From assembly GCA_033980235.1 (NCBI GenBank), contig CM067069.1, forward strand, positions 34,690,992 through 34,754,991: 64,000 nucleotides of DNA, written 5' to 3'. This document shows positions 60,300 to 64,000 of the stretch, piece after piece. The notes under the pieces were generated by a model. That model did no database searches. It was given only the letters and a program-made list of their open reading frames with translations, and was not told the DNA's origin. This DNA comes from Diadema setosum (Eukaryota > Echinodermata > Echinoidea > Diadematoida > Diadematidae). The position numbers and the translations under genes are program-made. The first letter of the stretch is position 1. Every line of letters starts with the position of its first letter.

Positions 60300-63283
60300 C
60301 TTCAACAGGAGAAAAGTACAGTAAACCTCGCATGAGTCGAAGCTCTCGGGACTGAGAAAAATGCGTCGACTTAAGTGAACTTCGACTCTCGCGAGAGTCG
60401 ATTTTTTTTCGACTCACAGTTTAGTACATGTATTATAGTACATTTGCATGCATGTGTGTGTGCGTGCGGGTGTGTGTTTGCATTCAAATTTGTCTGTTCT
60501 TGAAGATAATGTTCTTATTTTGTTCTAAATTGAACATGGAATTTGTATCAATACTAGTAGTTAATTGTAGTTCTGAGAATGTCTGCGCTAATGTGGTAAT
60601 GTGCATGTGCTATGTCTATCACCACTTGGCCTGTCACTGGAATATTAAAGCAGCGATTGGTTGACCAAGAAGTTCTGGCTTGACATGGATAAAGTATGGA
60701 TGTGCTGTGTGTATGGATAAAGTATGGATCGATGTGCTGTGTGTATACATGTATACATGTGTATGTATTCGACATGCGTGCGGAGCGGTACGGTGAGTGT
60801 GCATGCTTGCCTGCAGCAGGTCAGGGACGGAGTTTGCGACATGCCAATTTTTTTTTTGTTCTCCTCTTAAATGTAATGAGAATGCCAGTCAAATCTTCTT
60901 CGGCTCAAGTGATGTAAACTACGTGTATTTTGTACAAAAGGGACTGAATGTTTTACTTCGACACAGCCGAAATACTCTCGTACTTCGGCTTATCCAAATA
61001 TTTCTTAGAGAAAATACATAGGGAAAAATCGGGACTTTTCATTTTGCTTCGAGTTAAGTGATTTTCGACTCACTCGACGTCGACTTATCCGAGGTTTACT
61101 GTATATTGATAGCTTGGTACATTGATTCATTGTCTCCTTGACAACACAGGGTTCAGTGTAACAGGTTTAAAGACTTCTAAATAAATCTCCAACTCACCAA
61201 CTCTGAAATATCTGAGATGGCTGATTTCCTCTCTATGTATCTTGCCCTATTCTGACAAACAAACCAGGTGGCATATTCCAAGAATCTAAGTTATAAAAAG
61301 ATTCTAGTTAGGACTTACAATATCCGATCTGAGGCCAGGTTCTCAGCAGAAACACTTGTTACACGAATAGATATCTACAAAAAGATGTCCAGATGACATG
61401 ATATTGCCTTGATGTCAGTGTGTGATATGCTAAACATGTCTTCGGGTTATATATATTCACAGAAATAGAGGGACTTTCACCTTTTATACTGTGCTCTGTA
61501 AGCGGACTAACATGCACGCTGGAGTGCTGTTTGCAAATTAGCACAGACGGCTGGAAACTAAGTGTCAATGAAGAGAGATTACCTAATCCCCATAATCTCT
61601 ATAGCCTCTCCATGGCCTTCCTAACTTTGAGACGAGGTCGTGTTTGGATGGATTACTAAATGCTGATGATAAAGCTTAGCAAATTAGGCCAAGTGCCTGG
61701 GCAAATAGAGAAAAGAAGAATGTAACCACCACCATGTTAGAGAAAGGTTAGACTTACATCTCCTGATGAGCGATGCTTGTGAGACGGTGAGAGTGTGGAA
61801 CAGTGTCCATAGACCACAGGGGTAACCACGGAAGTGTGGCTCGCTTCCACGGCAACCAACAAACTCCAGCCGATTGGCTAGGCCACTACCAGGTTTCTGT
61901 AGATCACAAACAAAAGCCATTAGCAAACAAAATCCCATTCAGAGAAACAAGCTCTATACACTGTGAGATTATAAACAAGGTTCATAATATTATGTGTACA
62001 TATGCACACACCGTGTGTGTGTTTCATGTTGGTGTATATGAAATTGTTGCGCACTAGTATGTGTATTGTCCTGATGAAAGCTTAACACTAGTGCATTATT
62101 ATGACTGAATAAGGGATGGATGCAGCGGTGGCGATCACTGAACGTTGCCCGCACGGCTACAAAGTAGAAAAATGGCTCCGTGGGGTTTTTGGCCGCTATA
62201 GACAGGTTAAAATCTACCGCGGGAAACAAAATTTGTGGCCGCTGGCCACGTTAGACAGGTGGCCGCTATACACAGGGTCTTTAACAGGGATTTTCTCTCA
62301 GGAGGATTTTTCAGTGGCCGCTATAGACAGGTAATCGCTATAGACAGGTGGCCGCTAAGGCAGGTTTGACTGTATATATTTGTAATGTTCATGAGTTCAC
62401 AATTAGTTACTGTAAAACCAGGAACATTCGCGGCATGAAACTTTCACGAATTGGAGCCAACAGCCTTTTTCGTGGCATTAAAACTTTCATAAATTGCTGA
62501 TCATGAAAAAAATATGAGTATACTACTGCATAATCAGTTTAATTTTCACGAATTTCGCGTATCACTGTCGGTCTGCGAATTTAACAAGACACAAAAAATG
62601 TTGCCATACGCTAGGGTAATAATAACATCTCAAGAAAATGTCCATGACCTCCTTATTCGCAAAAATATCTGTACGCGAAAATAACAGCTTATATAGTACA
62701 TGTACGAACATTCAATGCATTGTGGAAACACAAGCTTTCCCATGAATTTTACTTTTGTGAATCTTAGCTCCTCGCGAAATTCACGAAAGTTTCATGCATA
62801 CAAAAATTTCTGGTTTTACAGAAGTCATCTAACTCACAACACTGAAAAATCGCAAAGTTGAGTCCATGCAATGTAATCTCATGTCATGCTTTGACTTTTT
62901 ATCAACACATTCTACATTATCTCTACTTACAGAAATGCTTGTATTTCATATGCTAGAAGGCTCTAGAACATGACCCTTTGAGGATGGGCTGATTTTGTTA
63001 TAACACGTATTTCCCACAGACACCTACCCGAGTGTACTTAGGACTAGGCTTCAACAGATTAAGACAGGGATTATACAGTATGTTACAACACTTGTTGCTG
63101 AGCATCACATATTGGAAATTGCCTGAAATATGACAAAGTAAACGATGAAGTTGAGACTTGTACCTTGGTAGGGTCAACCACAGCCAGCCAGTCTTCGATG
63201 GGGATGCTCGAGTGTTGTCTGTCTACCAGCCACTTGTGGGTTGTCTCCAAGAATGAGGATACCTTCTTTCTAAGGGGCAGGTA
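59626..63283 (-). CDS. QSOX: Quiescin sulfhydryl oxidase, 3' part (three exons, 5' end outside window)
   Basis: QSOX enzymes make disulfide bonds in secreted proteins by passing electrons from a thioredoxin domain to an FAD-binding Erv/ALR domain and then to oxygen, in the Golgi or outside the cell. The three visible exons join into 310 residues. Residues 1-40 end the helix-rich region. Residues 41-86 contain the conserved [18 protein letters not shown] block, with C55 and C67. Residues 87-310 contain the FAD-proximal CQNC (109-112), the FAD-binding [12 protein letters not shown] (137-148) and a second motif CASC (169-172). The spacings (12 between C55 and C67, 60 between the two CxxC motifs) match those I know for human QSOX1. 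A hydrophobic segment at about 276-298 followed by [12 protein letters not shown] is a C-terminal membrane anchor with a short basic tail. The thioredoxin domains, signal peptide and start codon must lie beyond base 64000. QSOX1 versus QSOX2 cannot be decided. Confidence 0.93.
60319..61101. mobile_element. TA-flanked DNA transposon relic (pogo/mariner-like) in the last QSOX intron
   Basis: The left end reads CAGTAAACCTCGCATGAGTC and the right end is its imperfect inverse (GAGGTTTACTG ending at 61101). TA dinucleotides flank both ends (60317-60318, 61102-61103), as in Tc1/mariner/pogo target duplications. Subterminal sequence on both sides is rich in GTCGA/TCGAC motifs. The 783-bp interior has no transposase frame, so it is non-autonomous. 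It fills over half of the 1458-bp intron 60300-61757. Confidence 0.75.
61758..61896 (-). CDS. QSOX: QSOX exon B (start of Erv/ALR domain)
   Basis: This exon of 139 bases encodes [15 protein letters not shown] followed by [20 protein letters not shown] and [11 protein letters not shown], plus one base of a split codon. The acceptor is CTACAG|AAA (AG at 61898-61897) and the donor is AGAT|GTAAGT (GT at 61757-61756). The [11 protein letters not shown] signature is diagnostic for QSOX. The phase-1 end joins exactly to the two leading bases of exon C, producing a Tyr codon. Confidence 0.92.
62190..62374. mobile_element. MITE fragment with GGCCGCTATAGACAGGT repeats, QSOX intron
   Basis: A degenerate GTGGCCGCTATAGACAGGT motif recurs at least five times, and the segment ends in GGCAGGTTTGACTG next to TA (62373-62374). 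On the minus strand this reads CAGTCAAACCTGCC, a typical Tc1/mariner-type end. I could not find the matching left end, so this is a partial element. It lies in the intron between exons A and B. Confidence 0.55.
62410..62821. mobile_element. MITE with CTGTAAAACCAG terminal inverted repeats, QSOX intron
   Basis: The ends are perfect 12-bp inverted repeats (CTGTAAAACCAG at 62410-62421 and its complement at 62810-62821). Inverted similarity continues inward through ATGAAACTTTC and CGAATT. The element is 412 bp, with many short CGCGAA/TTCGCG motifs and no coding capacity. A clean target-site duplication is not evident. Confidence 0.75.
63164..63283 (-). CDS. QSOX: QSOX exon A (end of helix-rich region)
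   Basis: This exon of 120 bases encodes 40 residues, starting [19 protein letters not shown] and ending [11 protein letters not shown]. It is phase 0 at both ends. The acceptor is a CAG just before the Tyr codon (63286-63284). The donor is AAG|GTACAAG, with GT at 63163-63162. It corresponds to the stretch just before the Erv/ALR domain. The preceding exon is not in the remaining 717 bases of the window. Confidence 0.85.
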
Positions 63284-63439
63284 CTGTGGAGTCACAGACA
63301 GTGAAATAGCGGATAAATGCATGAAACATCTGTTTGTTTGTGGGGGGAGGGGATTGAGAACTGACCGATATATTATTGTCCCCTGAAAGGAGGTTCTGTT
63401 TTTGTCAGCTTCTGTTTGTTTGTTTGTTAGTAATTATAC

Positions 63440-63965
63440 TTAAAGGTAGGGGATACCTTTTGCAGACCTCCCAAAATGCAGCAAAACATTAAATATGAAC
63501 CTCAGGGGACTTGTTTAGGCCACTGCTGAGAAATTTGGAAGTCAACAGTTATCTACAATTTGAATAATGCATAAAACTCAACTACTCAGTAGTTCTGTGT
63601 GTCAGCCACACTTGAGCCTTTTTGTTGCAGTCTTCTGTATTTTTTATCTATAAACACAAATCTAAAAGTATAAGAGCTGATGCAATAACATATAGAGCGT
63701 GTGGCAAGAATGTATATAGAAATGTTTATGATGGACACACATGCATTGCATGGGTCTGCAAAGGTAGCCTAGTAATGTACTGGAATTTACGGTGAGCCCC
63801 GAAAAAAACTCAATTCAAAATCTAACGGTCAATAAAAATGTACTAAATGTTACCTTCCACTTTCAATACTTTATGGGACTTTCTAAAATGATACTCTCTT
63901 CAACATATCACTGTATTTATACAACTCTTCATTTAAGGCATGCAAATGGGATTCCCTACCTTTAA
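63440..63965. mobile_element. TTAA-ended MITE upstream of QSOX exon A
   Basis: Left end TTAAAGGTAGGGGATACC (63440) and right end GGGATTCCCTACCTTTAA (63965) are inverted copies with two differences. TTAA at both ends suggests a TTAA target site, as in piggyBac-like elements. The 526-bp interior has no meaningful open frame. It occupies most of the upstream intron visible in this window. Confidence 0.65.
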
Positions 63966-64000
63966 AATGTTATGGATTAATTTTCATGAAATTTTTCAGG

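Noticed and set aside
60300..60417. N-terminal extension of the QSOX last exon ([11 protein letters not shown]...)
   Set aside because: It lies in the transposon inverted repeat and flanking intron. The acceptor at 60301-60300 joins in phase with the previous exon.

Overview
This is a eukaryotic genomic window, most likely from a marine invertebrate deuterostome. I lean towards an echinoderm, but a lancelet or hemichordate cannot be excluded. The basis is AT-rich intergenic DNA, dense microsatellites, small inverted-repeat transposons, tRNA-like repeat pieces and a spliced animal gene with short exons and GT-AG introns. Nothing bacterial, no CRISPR array and no operon structure is visible.

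The only gene I can support is at the right edge, on the minus strand. It is the 3' part of a quiescin sulfhydryl oxidase (QSOX): three exons (63283-63164, 61896-61758, 60299-59626) joined in consistent phase into 310 residues. These hold the end of the helix-rich region, the Erv/ALR FAD-binding domain with two CxxC motifs, a transmembrane helix and a short basic tail. The 5' exons lie beyond base 64000. Its introns are full of DNA-transposon relics. One 783-bp TA-flanked element ends 16 bases upstream of the last exon's acceptor AG.

The remaining 59 kb or so (1-59625) is a gene desert as far as I can tell. It contains (i) simple repeats: TATC/GATA, AT, AC, GA, pentamers, and hexameric GATGGT arrays that create artificial long open frames; (ii) MITE-like elements with terminal inverted repeats: a TTAA-flanked family (5338, 15915, 18881), a TA-flanked mariner-like family (51159, 56583), a near-perfect palindromic element at 43490 and an element at 40641 with an internal 158-bp tandem array; (iii) tRNA-like repeat pieces (6450-6660, 54380-54465); (iv) GC-richer islands without convincing reading frames (about 2.0-3.2, 20.9-22.1, 28.5-29.2, 30.1-30.5, 36.2-38.6 and 44.2-44.7 kb), which are candidate regulatory or conserved non-coding DNA.

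I found no clearly new gene system. The observations most worth a second look are the transposon end beside a QSOX splice acceptor, the satellite-like array with nuclear-receptor DR1 motifs, the RFX X-box motifs in the desert, the 321-bp higher-order repeat, and several long hairpins.
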